From the NCBI GenBank assembly GCA_029721435.1, contig CM056588.1:37837430-37901429 (forward strand): a DNA stretch of 64,000 nucleotides, given 5' to 3'. The stretch is from Gymnothorax reevesii (taxonomy: Eukaryota; Chordata; Actinopteri; Anguilliformes; Muraenidae). The stretch's first letter is position 1. Every line of letters starts with the position of its first letter. The notes below the pieces were generated by a model, which was not told the DNA's origin, ran no database searches, and saw only the letters and a program-made list of their open reading frames with translations. The translations under genes were made by a program, and so were the position numbers. Shown piece after piece: positions 34,526 to 46,294 of this stretch.

Positions 34526-34813
34526 TGTCCATGTCCAGCGCGCAAGTGTGCGAGCGGTGTCTGTCCGTGTCCTATACGCAAGTGCGCTACTGGTGTTTGT
34601 CCGAGTCCTGTACGCGAGTGTGCTACTGTTGATTGTCCATATTTGGTGCTCGAGTGCGCTTGCAGCGTCTGTCCGTATCTGGTGCTCAAGTGTGCTGGCA
34701 ATGTCTGCCTACGGGCGACACATGCCTGCGCTAGCGGTGTTTGCCTGTGTGTGGTAAGCGAGTGCACTGGCGGTGTCTGTCCGTGCCCCTTGCGTGAAGG
34801 CACGGCTCGAATG
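34526..34813. repeat. 36-bp minisatellite, eight in-register units
   Basis: TGTCCGTGTCC-like unit starts occur at 34526, 34562, 34598, 34634, 34670, 34706, 34742 and 34778, each exactly 36 bases apart. Because 36 is divisible by three, all six frames keep register; one plus frame reads a repeated CPCPIRKCATGV-like 12-mer and one minus frame a repeated GQTPVAHLRIGH-like 12-mer, both without stops. It lies in the intron upstream of exon C. It is most likely a non-coding tandem repeat, but the open minus frame is continuous with exon C. Confidence 0.85.
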
Positions 34814-36060
34814 AGGATGGGCTGTGTCAGCAGGGTCCTGGCCTGCACAGCTCTGGTCAGCGTCGAGCGGGGCTGTGAGGCGTGGGCGTGTCTGGTCACG
34901 TGGGCTGAGCCGTGCCGCGTTCCGGGTCCTCGCCTGTGCGCTAAGTATGTACGAGAGATCCTCATGTTTCCCTCTCGTTTCTCGTTGTGCCTCCCGTTCC
35001 ACGATACTCTTATGTTGTTCGCTCTCACTCCACTCCTCCATCTAACTGAGTCCCTCCGTCGTTCCTCGGGTTTAAAAACTCATTCAGCCCCCCAGAGATG
35101 AAGAGCCAGCCAACCATCTTCCAACACTCACCTGATGTCTGCCAATCAAAACACCCTTCCCTGCCTCCTGTTCCGTCCATCCGTTTCTCTCTCACTCTCA
35201 TGGTCGTCCTTCCGAGCCCTCCTCAATCAACTCTTCTTCTTCTCCCCGGTGAGCACAGGCGCGGACAACCGCGACTGCGTCCCTGGCCCCATTTATCCGA
35301 CTGAGCGTCGAGTGCACGTCGCTTCATCCACCTCGCTCTTTATGCTGAAGTGAGTTTATCCGCGAGCGAATGTCGTACCCACTGGATTCTAAGTGGGTGA
35401 TTGCAGTGCTCTGAGTGCCATAATGGTCCCCGGATTATGGAATTTGTGGAGCTAATTATCGCTTGTAATAACCCTCAACCGCGTGCAGCTGCCTCTCGCA
35501 CGAGCACCCACCTCCCCCCCGGTCCCCCTAAACCCCCCACCCACCCCCCAGTCAGCCACTGTCTCAACATGCCGACCCATAATTCCCTGCTTGGGGGAAG
35601 AAGAACCTCAACTGGATTTTCACACAGCAAGATGAGGTTCTGCTCAAAGCTACGCAAGCCAGTCTTCAATTACAAAAAAAACAAAAAAACAACATCTAAA
35701 GCTAAATGACTAACTCCCGGGATAATTAGACAGGCTGTCAGAGAGCCTTTGATGAAAGTGAGCTTCATTTGCTCTCCTCTAACTGTTCCTTTATTTGATC
35801 AAGCCGTATCCCTCTGAATTCCACTGCTTTGGTCTTCTTCTACAGTACATTTTCATTCGAAAATCTAACTGGCATCAGACCTCCACGGGACGGAAACATG
35901 GGAGCTGTGATGGTGGAAGACGATGGCAGGATAATGGGGAATGTATGGGAAGAGCTGGGAGTAATAATGGCTCTGAGATGGAGGAAAGGAAAGAGGGGAA
36001 TGGAGAGACAGGTCGTGAGACTGGGTGTGAGAGCTGCAGACATGATTTCTCACATACACA
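34814..36060. other. Intronic, no supported exon
   Basis: GC content drops to the local average after about 35350. Short frames overlap on both strands. A C-rich patch lies near 35513-35550. Confidence 0.45.
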
Positions 36061-36065
36061 GATGC

Positions 36066-36072
36066 GGCTCCA

Positions 36073-36113
<41 letters not shown>

Positions 36114-36372
36114 ACACGCACACCCACATGCACCCATACAAACATGCACTCAGATGCGCGCGTCACTCACAAACAAACACGCGCTCACATACAAGCACAC
36201 ACGCATGCGTATACAGGCACACAAACAGAAATACACAGAAACAGACACAAACAAACAGACACCGACCCACACACAAACACAGAAATACACACGTTCACAT
36301 ACACACTGTCACATTAACAAAAATACACACAAACAGACACAGACCTACACACACGCAAACACAAATCTACCA
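36066..36372. repeat. (CA)n-rich tract
   Basis: A pure CA run at about 36079-36107 is followed by about 260 bases of interrupted ACACAAACAC-type sequence. Open frames of T/H or C/V repeats are artefacts. Confidence 0.85.
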
Positions 36373-36373
36373 A

Positions 36374-37110
36374 CCAAAGGAAATACCTAGTAAGTCACAT
36401 TTTGGCCGAAAATGAGTTAATGTCAAAATTGAACTTATTGGGTTTATTCGCATCATAATAAAGTGTTTTCATTGGCAAAATGTCCACCAGTGCATCAAAG
36501 CCACAGTGGTAAAACATAGCAAGTACACAACTTAGTCAAGAATCCCAAGGTAAAACCCAGTAAGATTTGCTATGATGATTAGATGAGACCACTGAATATA
36601 TCTATGATCAAAGCCTGGAATAGCCTTGTCCTGGAAATGCAATTTATATGTTCAGTTTTTTACTGGTTGATACAGCTTGGAACAACCCAATCAGTCTAGG
36701 CACAGACTGGATATTTCCCACTGATAAAACAATGATAGTTCTATTTCATCAATGTTTCAATTTGAGCATTAATACATTTCTATGGATTGTTCTTTATTAA
36801 TTTATTCTTCATTCATTTCCTCCAAAAACAAGATGGACAACATCACTGCTGGTAAAATCGGCGATGTAACTGCTCAGAACTGTGACTTACTTGGTTTTAT
36901 CGTTGCATTCTTCCAGAAATTCTGACAGTAAAACGTAGTAAGTCACATTAAATCCTGTTATTTAAAATGTTTTTGGATAACTCTCAGAGGTATTTCAGAG
37001 TAATACAAACTTCTCAAAGGTATCATTCCCAATCTTAATGCAGGGGCTGGAAATTGCACCCCATTTTTCTCCAAACTATCAAAGTATGACTTACTAGGTA
37101 TTTCTTTTGG
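36374..37110. mobile_element. Non-autonomous DNA transposon with subterminal repeats
   Basis: The left end CCAAAGGAAATACCTAGTAA and the complement of the right end (CCAAAAGAAATACCTAGTAA) are inverted repeats of at least 26 bases. The motif TAGTAAGTCACATT also occurs internally near 36933 and inverted near 36885, as transposase-binding subterminal repeats do. The 737-bp body has no transposase. The superfamily is not clear and no target duplication was resolved. Confidence 0.7.
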
Positions 37111-38568
37111 AAGCTAGAAATACACACAAATATACAAAGACACACACACACAAACACACACACACACAAACACTATCAGGTGCACACACATATGACATCA
37201 TATCTTAACAAAGCCTGAAAATAGAATCCAATTACAAACAGAAGCAAGGGAAAAGAGAGAGAGATGGTAGACGTGAAGAGGAAGAGAAGTGAGAGACTGC
37301 AGGAGAGAGGGAGGGGGGGAGAGTGAGAGAGAGAGGGAGGGAGAGAGTGACTGGCAGGAGGCCTGAGGGGAAGGTGTAAAATGGAGAGAGAGTGAGATGT
37401 ACCACACACAGACCCATGAGGAACACCGCTTCAGCTGAGCACTCATAAATCCTCCCCATAAACATCCAAACCGCCTTCGCTCCCAAACATCAACCCTACT
37501 CCAGCTGCCGAACCAGAGCGCTGCGTGATGCCACTGTGATGTCACTACAGATGGGCTGCGAAGGCAGAATCCAGCCGAGCGCGAGCAGCTCGGCCGCCTC
37601 GTTCAATGGCGAAAAGAACTGTAAGCAAGGTTGGGAGGAGAAGCTTTCTCATCTTACTGGGATCGTCTTGGTTCTTTGAATGTTCCCGGGACGCTTGCAG
37701 CGCTTGTTCACGGCATTCAGAATAGTACAATGACCCATTCATGAAGCATCTTTGATTCAGAGGGAATAATGCCCTGCATCATTTTAATTATAAAAGAAGC
37801 AATCATGTTCGGATGGTCAATCGTGTTCGTGTCCTGAGGAACGTTGGCAATGCTGGCAGCAATTCTGCCATTTTGGTACATTTACTTGTCGCTTTCTCTT
37901 CCACCACAGGTTTTGGGCCAAATAGTAACCAACAGTGGATGACGTGCCTAAAGTTACTGTGACTTTGACACACTTTGTATTGGCAGTAGTGTATGAAGAT
38001 AGCATAGCATTTCCATTTAGACAGTGAAGGACTATTATCCCCTCCTTTAAAGAGGAAGTGCAAAGACCCCAGAGCAAGTGTGGAGCAAGACGTGACTGAC
38101 AGCAAGACGCATCTAACTCCTCAAGTTTATTTTACTGCAAATACCGAGATGAACAAGACTAATTTTTGTGACTCATTTTACAGCAACCATAAACTACTGG
38201 CTCCTTCATCTGGATTAGTAAACATTTCCTCTCACTCTATAATTGGTCGATACCATTACTTCCTAAAGCTCAACCACAGCACATCACCACCACGCTGTTT
38301 CAACTCCACCTTTTCCTGATTTTCCACGAGGTCACTGAATGGGAGAGTTTCAGCCTCACAGCAGTTGGTTGGATTGGTCCTCTATTGTTACACGCCTGTC
38401 CTCAAACTGGAACCAGCAGTCCCACAACGCTCCCCCAATATTCTCTCATTGGTTCTCAAAAGTTTCCCCAATGTTTACCAAATTTCCCCAACTTTCTTCC
38501 ATTTCTCATTTGAACAATACCCCAACAGTCCCCCAACTTTCCCGCAATGTTCCTATGAATGTTACCCC
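37111..38568. other. Intronic, CA and GA tracts, no exon recognised
   Basis: Short CA run at 37138-37170 and GA-rich stretch at 37253-37395. The frames on the minus strand here are low-complexity CT translations. Confidence 0.45.
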
Positions 38569-38815
38569 ACTGCAAAGACAAAATCTTACCAAGCATTTAA
38601 ATCTTGCATTTAGACTTAGACACTTCTTTCTATAACCTTTTTTCTCAAATATATTTATCCAGGGGCTAAGTTAAATTATCGTACCTCATGAACAAATCTG
38701 GATTTGAGTCAAAATTACTGCAAATCAGCAGCAAAATTTCTATTAAGGTAATAGGGACAAGTGTTTAAGGTAAGTAAGAGATTAAAATGCTCGGTATGTT
38801 TTTCTTTTTGCGGTG
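38569..38815. mobile_element. CACTGCAAAAA-type MITE next to exon B
   Basis: Left end CACTGCAAAGACAAAATCTT and right end CTTTTTGCGGTG are inverted repeats; the interior resembles the copy at 22096-22354 (GGATTTGAGTCAAAATTACT, TTTAGACTTAGACACTTCTT). The right end stops 21 bases from the exon B donor, so in the transcript it occupies the start of the intron. Confidence 0.6.
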
Positions 38816-38836
38816 CGGTGCCTCTCTTTGACTCAC

Positions 38837-39064
38837 CTGCTTTCCCTCAGGCTCCCGGACTGCATGTGGCTCTGGACAGTCTGCCATCTTCTTACTCTGC
38901 TGGCCCCGGCCCCGACCCCGACCCCGACCCCGGCCCTGGCCGCTTCGCTGGTCACGCCATTGCTGTTACTAGGGCCCACCCCACCCTCAGCCCCGCCCCC
39001 TGCCCCACCCTCATCCCTCGACTCCGCCCCAGCCGATGCCCCCCTCTGATCAGACACCGCCCCA
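38837..39064 (-). CDS. Exon B of unnamed spliced gene
   Basis: The acceptor is CCTTCCTCTGTCTCTCCTCAG before 39064, a strong polypyrimidine tract, and the donor after 38837 is AAGCAG followed by GTGAGT. The 228-nt exon is symmetric: one base completes an Asn codon from exon A, 75 codons follow, and two bases start a Ser codon completed in exon C. The product is low-complexity Gly/Ala/Glu-rich (GAVSDQRGASAGAESRDEGG), has a Gly-Val run from a GGGGTC hexanucleotide repeat (about 38904-38930), and ends with a basic RVRRWQTVQSHMQSGSLRES segment. It is GC-rich. The basic, Trp-containing segment could be a binding helix, but that is speculation. Confidence 0.75.
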
Positions 39065-41654
39065 CTGAGGAGAGACAGAGGAAGGAGGGGAGATGGAGAG
39101 AAAAGGTGGAGAGTGACAGGGCAAATCAGCCAATCAGCAAATGGCAGGAACAAGCCCTGGCATAAGCCACGCAGCCAGGCGAGAGAGAGAGGGGAGGGGC
39201 GAGGGCTGATTGTGCTTCAGTTCTCCAAGTCACAGGGAGGTGGAGCTAGAGATATTGGGAAGGCAGACTTGTCTTTGGTATGGGGTTAGCTGGGAGCGGA
39301 AGGGCTCAGTGGTGAATTTAGCTCAAGCACTAGAGAGCATGGCTGACTCCCTATGGTATAAACCGAGGAGATGGATTCTTATTTCCTTAATGGCCCCAGA
39401 AAAAACCAAAGTAAGATTTGGATGATGCTCCAAGACAACCAGCTTAAATGTGAATGAAGCCCCAGGCAACCTTTGAACCATTGAATCCAGGTGGATGCTT
39501 GTTACATTGATGTGATGGTTAGGGGCCTGTATACAGTACTCGCGGAACAGAGTGCGTTTAATCTTGTATGTGCGAGGGCTAAGGAGAATAAAGACAGCCA
39601 ATTCTACAGTAATGACCAGGATGTGGCCACCAGAGGGCAGCACTTGGGCTTTTGCGCGTTAAGATGGGTATTTTTATCACGTAATTACCTCACATCTAGG
39701 CCAACTACAGCATGGTTTTCAGCCACGCAGGAATTATGTGCAGAAATGGCGGGAAGGAGAGGTGATCATTAAAGTAAAGAGCAGTGGTGCCCCCAGGTGG
39801 TAACAATCTATGCCTTCATTACTTGTGAGTCTCATATTTTATATATTTTGTCCAGGAACCCTCCAGTGAGTATGACATATAAGAATGAAGCTTCATCAGT
39901 TCGCAATCAGTTTATTTTTTCAGGGTAATTGGGTTTTCAGTCAGTAGCCCCAATTGGTTTGTCCACTCAGGTCAATATCCAGCTCCCAAGTAACCCAGAA
40001 CAACCAACCAGCCTCAAATAAAATGTGAGGTTATGACATCAACCAAAGGTATGAACTGAATCATACCTTGCATTGAAAGAACAAAAAAAACAAGCACTGT
40101 CAGGATGGCAAACAGCAGAGGCCCATGAAATTCATCCGATGGACAGGGAGCAGCTTCAAAGACCACAAGGATAATCGGGGGAAGACATGCAGTTATTTAC
40201 AGCTAACTTTTGGTGGCTCTGTTAGTGGGACTGGGTTAGTCTTATCCTTGTGGTCAAAGAAACCTCCATTTGACAAATCGTACTTGTGAGATGGCCGTCA
40301 GGTTCCAGATTTTAGTACATCAAATCAATCTTGCTGCAAGCCATTTGGATTTCACATGTTGCATAATTCATAAAGAATCTCCGGCTTACATTTTTGCAGT
40401 CTTCTTCAATTCATAAGCGTGAGCGAAAATCTGATAGGAATGTATTGCATCTCACTTAATGTGGGCAGAGCCGGTTCAATATTGACTTTTTTTTCCTCCA
40501 AGAGGCCTTGAATGACCTTGTCATAGCCACTTTAGACGAGGATTTTTCAAGGATCTGGTGTTGCCATCTTAAGTAAGCACTCATGAGCCGCAGTCAAGGA
40601 GACATATCCTTCCTATAAATAATCCAACAGTTTTCCCATTTCCACAGTCATACTTCTAAAGACAAGGGGCCCCTGTTCATGACCCCTGTGTGATTATGTT
40701 TATCACGCCGCACATATCACATCTCTTGACAAATCGGACACTGGTAGCATTTGACAACAGTGGTCTGAACACAGACTGCAGTTTATTGATTGGAATTGTC
40801 CAAATCTGAATTACATGATGAAATAGTTTGGATCAGATTTTGCTGGAACTGGATCTGGATAGTGACACTTCAGCATTGCATGACAACAGGCACAAAACAT
40901 GCCATAATAATAGTACTGGAGTCAGGTGACTCCCTGCCAGAAATAGTTACCAGGCTGGATACAACACTAAGTGCAACAACTTGGGAAAAATATCAATGCT
41001 TAAACAGACACCATCCGAAAAAAATTTATGTCAAGCTTGAATAGATGATACTGAAGAGATGGGTGTCAGACTTCTCAACCGTGATGGATATGAGCGCAAA
41101 CAAAGCCTGACTGCACTATTATGTACCAGCCATGTCATCACTGTGGTGGAGGTCGACCCCAGGACCTGTGGGAGTCGGGATGTTCGTGAGGTATCGTTCA
41201 GCAGTTTGCAAAACACACAACTCCGGCCGTGCCCCAAGACAAACTCCACCACAGTGCACGATATGGGCCAGCCCGTCTTTAGAGAGCGGAGCGCCAAGGC
41301 AAAAACTCTTTGGATTGAGAAGGCGAGCAGGTGGATCTGGGAAGGTTAATTCGGGAGGGCGGGGCTTGGGGGGGGGTGTTAATAGGACAGAGCCAGGCAG
41401 CCGGAGAGAAGGAGCAGAGGGAGAGGGAGAGGAAGAGAGAGCCGTAAATGATGGGATGGAGGGATGCGCTGATCAAGACACAGCCAACACAGGGAAGCAG
41501 CACGAAGCCCAAGACCAACAGTCAACCCTTCACAAACAAACCCGAGTGGATGCAACAGGAAGCAAGAAGGGCGAAGCAGCTGTTTCACCTCAAAAGTTGC
41601 AGAGGTGCAGGTTGTGAGGTAGGTCAGTGCATGTCCGCGTGCATATTGAATGAG

Positions 41655-41765
41655 GGAGTGAGTGCGTGTGTGTAGGCACTAGTCTTTGCATGTTTGCGTT
41701 GTACTTTTGTGAATGTGTGTATGGGTGTGTGTGTGTGTGTGTATTTGTGTGCATGCATATATCAG
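41655..41765. repeat. (GT)n-rich tract
   Basis: Interrupted GTGTGT with a pure run at about 41726-41742; further GT-rich text continues to about 42115. Open frames (C/V-rich) are artefacts. Confidence 0.75.
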
Positions 41766-43714
41766 ACGCATGTGCGTGTGCAAATATGCACACTTGTGTA
41801 CATGCGAGGAAAGCTGCTGCATATTCAAGGTGTGCGCACTTGTGCATGTGCACGTGTGTCAGCTGAACGTGTGCACTCGCAAATGGGTGTGTGTGTGAAT
41901 CAGCTGAGCATGTATGTGCATGTAAGAGAGCCTGTGTGAGCATGCAATCATGTTAGCATGTTTTTTGTTTTGTTTTTTTTAACCAGGGAAGTCCCGTATC
42001 TCATACGTATATTCTCGTGTACACGTCAAGAGAGTGTTTTTCTGCGAGCTTGAATGTGTGCTTGCCTGCAGGCGTCTGGGTGTGTGTGCGCGCGTGCATG
42101 TGTGTGCATGTACATTTTTGGAGGGCATGAGGGTTGACCGTCTCCATGGTGCCACCCCATGGGTTAAAGGTAGGAAAGGGAAACATAACGTGTTAGTGAG
42201 ATCAGCAAGGTGTCAGGGCTTAGGGGGCCGCAGAGGGGTGTCTGAGGTATGTGTGATTTTGTTCCATAAGAAGCCCATGAGGGGGTTTCTGAGGTACGCA
42301 TGTTTTAGGATCAGACAGATGAGGAAGTAAAATAACAGGCCTGGAGAACAGAGAGAGGATAAGAGCTTCGACTTCATAGCGCTCACTAATGAACACATGT
42401 AGCCTTGAGGATCTCTAATATGTCCGCACAACATGTTTGTGCCTGCAGCCAGAATGAGCAATAACCACTAATTGGATGAAAGTGCCTTTGTTGGGAATAA
42501 TTCACAGATAATTGCTGATGGTTTTTTTTTTATATGATGTCATTAAAATCAGAGTCTATCTTCATTTTATTTGTGCCAAGATTGTATGTTTTAATATGCA
42601 CATTCCAAGAAAAGGTTCTGAGAAAGCCCATATTTGTACATAATGTGACTGTCATAGTGCTGTAAAACTGATGCCAACTTTCAACGACTATCCCACTGTG
42701 CTTTGGTGCAGTAAATGTTTGAGGATATTGCATGCCATCTCTGGCAAATATTTCACCAGACATCCCGAAATTAAAACGCATTTACTGGATGCCTTGTGTA
42801 ATGTGGGCTAACAAGGTTTGGGCGTTTGGCTGACTCTTCTTGGGCTTTAAGTTGAAATAGTCTTGGGTGAACAAGAAATATAATTAACACTCAAGGTGTC
42901 TGGGGTCACTGTCAGCACTAGTGGTTCCAAAAAGCACACTTCACTTCATTCAGTTGCTGGGCAGCACAGGAAAATTAACAAAAATTAATCCAAATTAATA
43001 GACCTGGTGCAGTCAACCCGCCATCATTAAAAAGCCGTACTGAGGATGTACATTCTTTGCTCACCGGTGCGTCTCAGCTTATCCTGAATATAAGGCTAAT
43101 GCTGACATACATGGAGGTAACACCTTGTTAATATGGTTGGGCACAAAGATAAAAAGAGGGAGGGGTCTAATTTATTCCAGGAACGAGAAGGGAGAAATCT
43201 CTTACCGTACATGACTGAGACTCACGTGAGTGACAGGCGGGGCTGTCCAATAGGAGCTCAGGGAAAAGGTTTATTACAAACTCCTGGGATGGCTAGAGGC
43301 TCCATTATTTTGATGCTGTGCTGCTGCCAGTGTAATTCCAAAAGTCTCTGTCTAGATCACTGGGGCCAGAGAGAGACACAGGTAAAAGCACAGCAACCAA
43401 TCACATCTGTCTTACGTGTGGAAAAGAGTCAGCCTTCTGTATAAGGAGGGAGTGGCTATGAATCTCAAGGATATCGAGGGAGGGGTCTGTGTTCAGTGTG
43501 ATGGGATAATCGCTGCAGTGAAAGGTAACATGATGACATAAAAGAGACAGATGGACATACAATCAGACAGACGGGCCAAAATTTGACAGAGAGACTTCAT
43601 TTAATGATAATTCAGTAGTGGGTGGGGCACAAGGAAATGGGCATGGCTAATGAGAAGTGTTCCTCCCATAACACCATGACAACAAAACAAAGACAAGGAC
43701 ACAGTACATGAAAG

Positions 43715-43755
43715 AAAGAGAGGGAGATAGAGATAGAGAGAGAGAGAGAGAGGAA
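43715..43755. repeat. (GA)n tract
   Basis: AGAGAGAGAGAGAGAG near 43735-43752 with purine-rich flanks. Confidence 0.8.
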
Positions 43756-44227
43756 TGGCGTGAGAAATAAGAGGGAATTAAGTCACATGACTGCAACAGC
43801 CCTTCGCTTTCTCTGGAATCTAGAATAAAAGCTGGAAGGAGTGAAGAAGCAAAGAGAGAGAGACTGAGAAGGGAGGACCTTTGCAGAGATAAAATTCGTT
43901 AATGTACTTCCAGGGTGCAATTAAACCGAACATCTGCACGCAATAGGGAGAGAAAAGCCCACACTGTAAAAGACAGGTCCAGGTACTGCTTTTCAATCCA
44001 GGAGGGAGGTGCAGTTACCCGGGCAATAGCCAGAGAGAATGACACACTGCGCCCCCCCCCAGCTGAGGGAGAGGAGGAGGTGAGGGAGAGAGGGAGAGGT
44101 TAGAGTGAGTGAAAGAGTGCACTGCTACTCAGCGTGACCTCACAGGCGGAGAATCCCTCTCACTGGAACCACATGAACGGCAACCCATGATGATGAAGAG
44201 GGAGGAGGGAAGCCAAAATGTTAAAAA

Positions 44228-44297
44228 CTGCTGATCACCATCATTGTCATCATCATCATTATTATCATCATTATTATTTTTATTATTATTATTCAAA
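44228..44297. repeat. (ATC)n/(ATT)n trinucleotide tract
   Basis: CATCATCATTATTATCATCA runs into TTATTATTATTATT. No coding relevance seen. Confidence 0.8.
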
Positions 44298-45445
44298 GAA
44301 GCACACAGTGGGCTCATACTAAAGGTGTGTTAAAACAACACTGAGTACACAGGTCAGATCATGTACTCTTGTCCCTAAAAACATTTGATTTTCAAAATTA
44401 TCAACAATTAATGCCAAAGGAGGATATTTTGCTGAAAATAAATGTGTATCCAATTGTTTTTAAAGCAAAATTAATACTTTTATTGAGCCATTGTTATTGG
44501 ACAATAAATTAAAGCGTATTGACATACTGTAAGTCTACTATACTAAAGCAAAGGCTTTAATTAACTACTATAGCTAAAGTCTTCTTTTTAATGTAAATAC
44601 ATTTAGCCTCTACTGCACATGATAAATGTACTCACAGATGTACATTATTCTACTTCGGATTGTTTTAATTTTGTTATATTGTTCATGCCTCAACAACGAG
44701 GCTTGTATCAGCATTTTGTATAGATGATAATGAAGACCTACTTTAAATACAGCACTATCCTCATGTCTCGCATTGGATTTGCACTTGCACATATATATAA
44801 GTTCATTTCAGTTTAGAGCTTAAAAATATTAGAACCACCATGTTAAATGAAAATTTAGAAAGGCACGTAAAATTCCACATATCTTGGAAAAGCAGCCACT
44901 ATCGGTATTCACAGGCCACAAATTAGAGTGCTTCCACATCAGCCGATTTAGACTCAGGTCTATAAATTCCAATATGTTGCTATAAATAAATAACCACGAA
45001 CTAGGAGATATGAAGTCCAAGTCAGTTATTGCATTTATAAACTGCAAGTGCACTGCAAGATATTCATATTGCATCCACCTTCCATTTATTCTATTTTGTC
45101 GCTTGACTGAGCAGATTACTGATGAGTCCGGTGCATTATACTCTGGCTTTTTTTTTAATACTTTTTTCTTTTTAACTTTTGAATAGTAGTGAGGATTTAT
45201 TTTGGGACGGTAACCGTAGCTAAGAGAACATTTCAGGAGGTCAAAGAACTCAGCTGGAATGTTATTTTACTGCCTTATGGTGGACCAGCTGTTATGGAGC
45301 GCGAGCGGGTTTAGATTGGCCACACAGAGCCCTCCGGGGCAAACCGCCAATCATGAACTGCCCCTCTTACTCCTAGCCCCTCCCATATCCCACCCAACCA
45401 CGCCCCTCACCAGCACAGCCCCGCCCCCGGTACCCAGACACCTAC

Positions 45446-45525
45446 TTAATGGCTTTCTTCTCCCCTCGTCCCCGCGTCGGGTCTGCAGCATTCCCCGCTG
45501 CCAATCCAGGCTTATTCCTCTTCCC
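45446..45525 (-). CDS. Exon A of unnamed spliced gene
   Basis: The acceptor CTTTCTCCTTCCCTCGCTCCAG precedes 45525; the donor after 45446 is ATTAA followed by GTAGGT. In the frame required by exon B the 80-nt exon starts on a codon boundary and encodes GKRNKPGLAAGNAADPTR then GRGEKKAI, with AA left over to form Asn with exon B. It is a short basic segment. Support is the two splice sites and phase agreement with B; the sequence itself is too short to recognise. The exon upstream must end in phase 0 and was not found before the right edge. Confidence 0.55.
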
Positions 45526-46290
45526 CTGGAGCGAGGGAAGGAGAAAGAAAGATGGAGGAAGGAACGAAGGAAGTGAAAAAGAAGAGGTAGAGTGCAGATG
45601 AGAGATGGAGTGAGGGGGAAGAGAAAAGAATGACAAAAAAGGAGGCATAGAGGCAGAGAAGGAAGAAAAAGAAAAGAGCAAATGTAGGACAGAGTTAGAT
45701 TGACACGATGGCGGGGGTTGGAAACGGCACCGTGCAGAAAATAACTGCCATTTTTTCTGTCAATTTCTCACAAAAAGGCGACATCAGAGAACCCATGTCA
45801 AAGAACCAGCTGATAAAATCTAATCCAAGTTTTGTGTTAATGGGGGAGTGAACTCCATCCATCACCCTGGAAAATACAACAAAGAAATAAGGACTGTGAC
45901 GGGTTAATGATATAATTTAAATGGGCCAGAGAGGGGACAAACAGGGGACTTATTTGTTCCCCATGTTATTCTGTTGGATGATGTTTGATGGATGAAACCG
46001 CCATGGTTTACTGTTATAACATGGCAGAATGTAGTGACCTTAAAGGGCAATGTGTGGCAGTGCTTGGAACAAGAAAACAGGGGCCTCTCTATGCAACCTT
46101 GATACTATGACCAATAAACATTATCAACATAAGAGCAAATGGGGGCCAACAACTATCAAATGGCCAAATTGATATTATGAAAATAAAAAAGGATCAAGAG
46201 ACCATTTAACTGTTCAATGTGAGAGTCCTTCTGAGTTTCAAGCCCCAGAGTTATGTGACTGAGTTGCACAACAGCACTTCTGTTCAGAGC
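45526..46290. other. Upstream of exon A, no supported feature
   Basis: A/G-rich on the plus strand to about 45700 (the CU-rich acceptor side of exon A), then ordinary sequence. No exon recognised. Confidence 0.4.
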
Positions 46291-46294
46291 CAAA

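Larger units (their letters stand above)
33842..38836 (-). other. Intron between exons B and C (5.0 kb)
   Basis: Proposed intron. Its donor is GTGAGT at 38836-38831 and its acceptor lies just before 33841. It contains a GC/GA-rich block (33850-34340), a 36-bp minisatellite, CA tracts, a 737-bp DNA transposon and a MITE close to the donor. Confidence 0.6.
39065..45445 (-). other. Intron between exons A and B (6.4 kb)
   Basis: Proposed intron with donor GTAGGT at 45445-45440. It holds GT-rich tracts (41660-41760, 42055-42112), a GA tract (43720-43752), a trinucleotide tract (44230-44297) and a TTAACCAGGGAAGTCC fish-repeat scrap at about 41979. No extra exon was recognised. Confidence 0.5.

Noticed and set aside
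33520..35028. 502-codon minus-strand frame as one intronless gene
   Set aside because: Only the part 33841-33524 has a good acceptor and conserved-looking sequence; the rest is GA-rich and minisatellite low complexity. The frame is instead treated as exon C plus an open intron.
34412..35101. 229-codon plus-strand frame that looks like a Cys-rich secreted protein
   Set aside because: The Cys spacing comes from the 36-bp minisatellite; no signal peptide or family match, and the strand is opposite to the spliced gene.
36066..36415. 206-codon plus-strand frame of His/Thr repeats
   Set aside because: Encoded by the CA tract.
45259..45576. 105-codon plus-strand frame
   Set aside because: Antisense to the better supported exon A; no motif.
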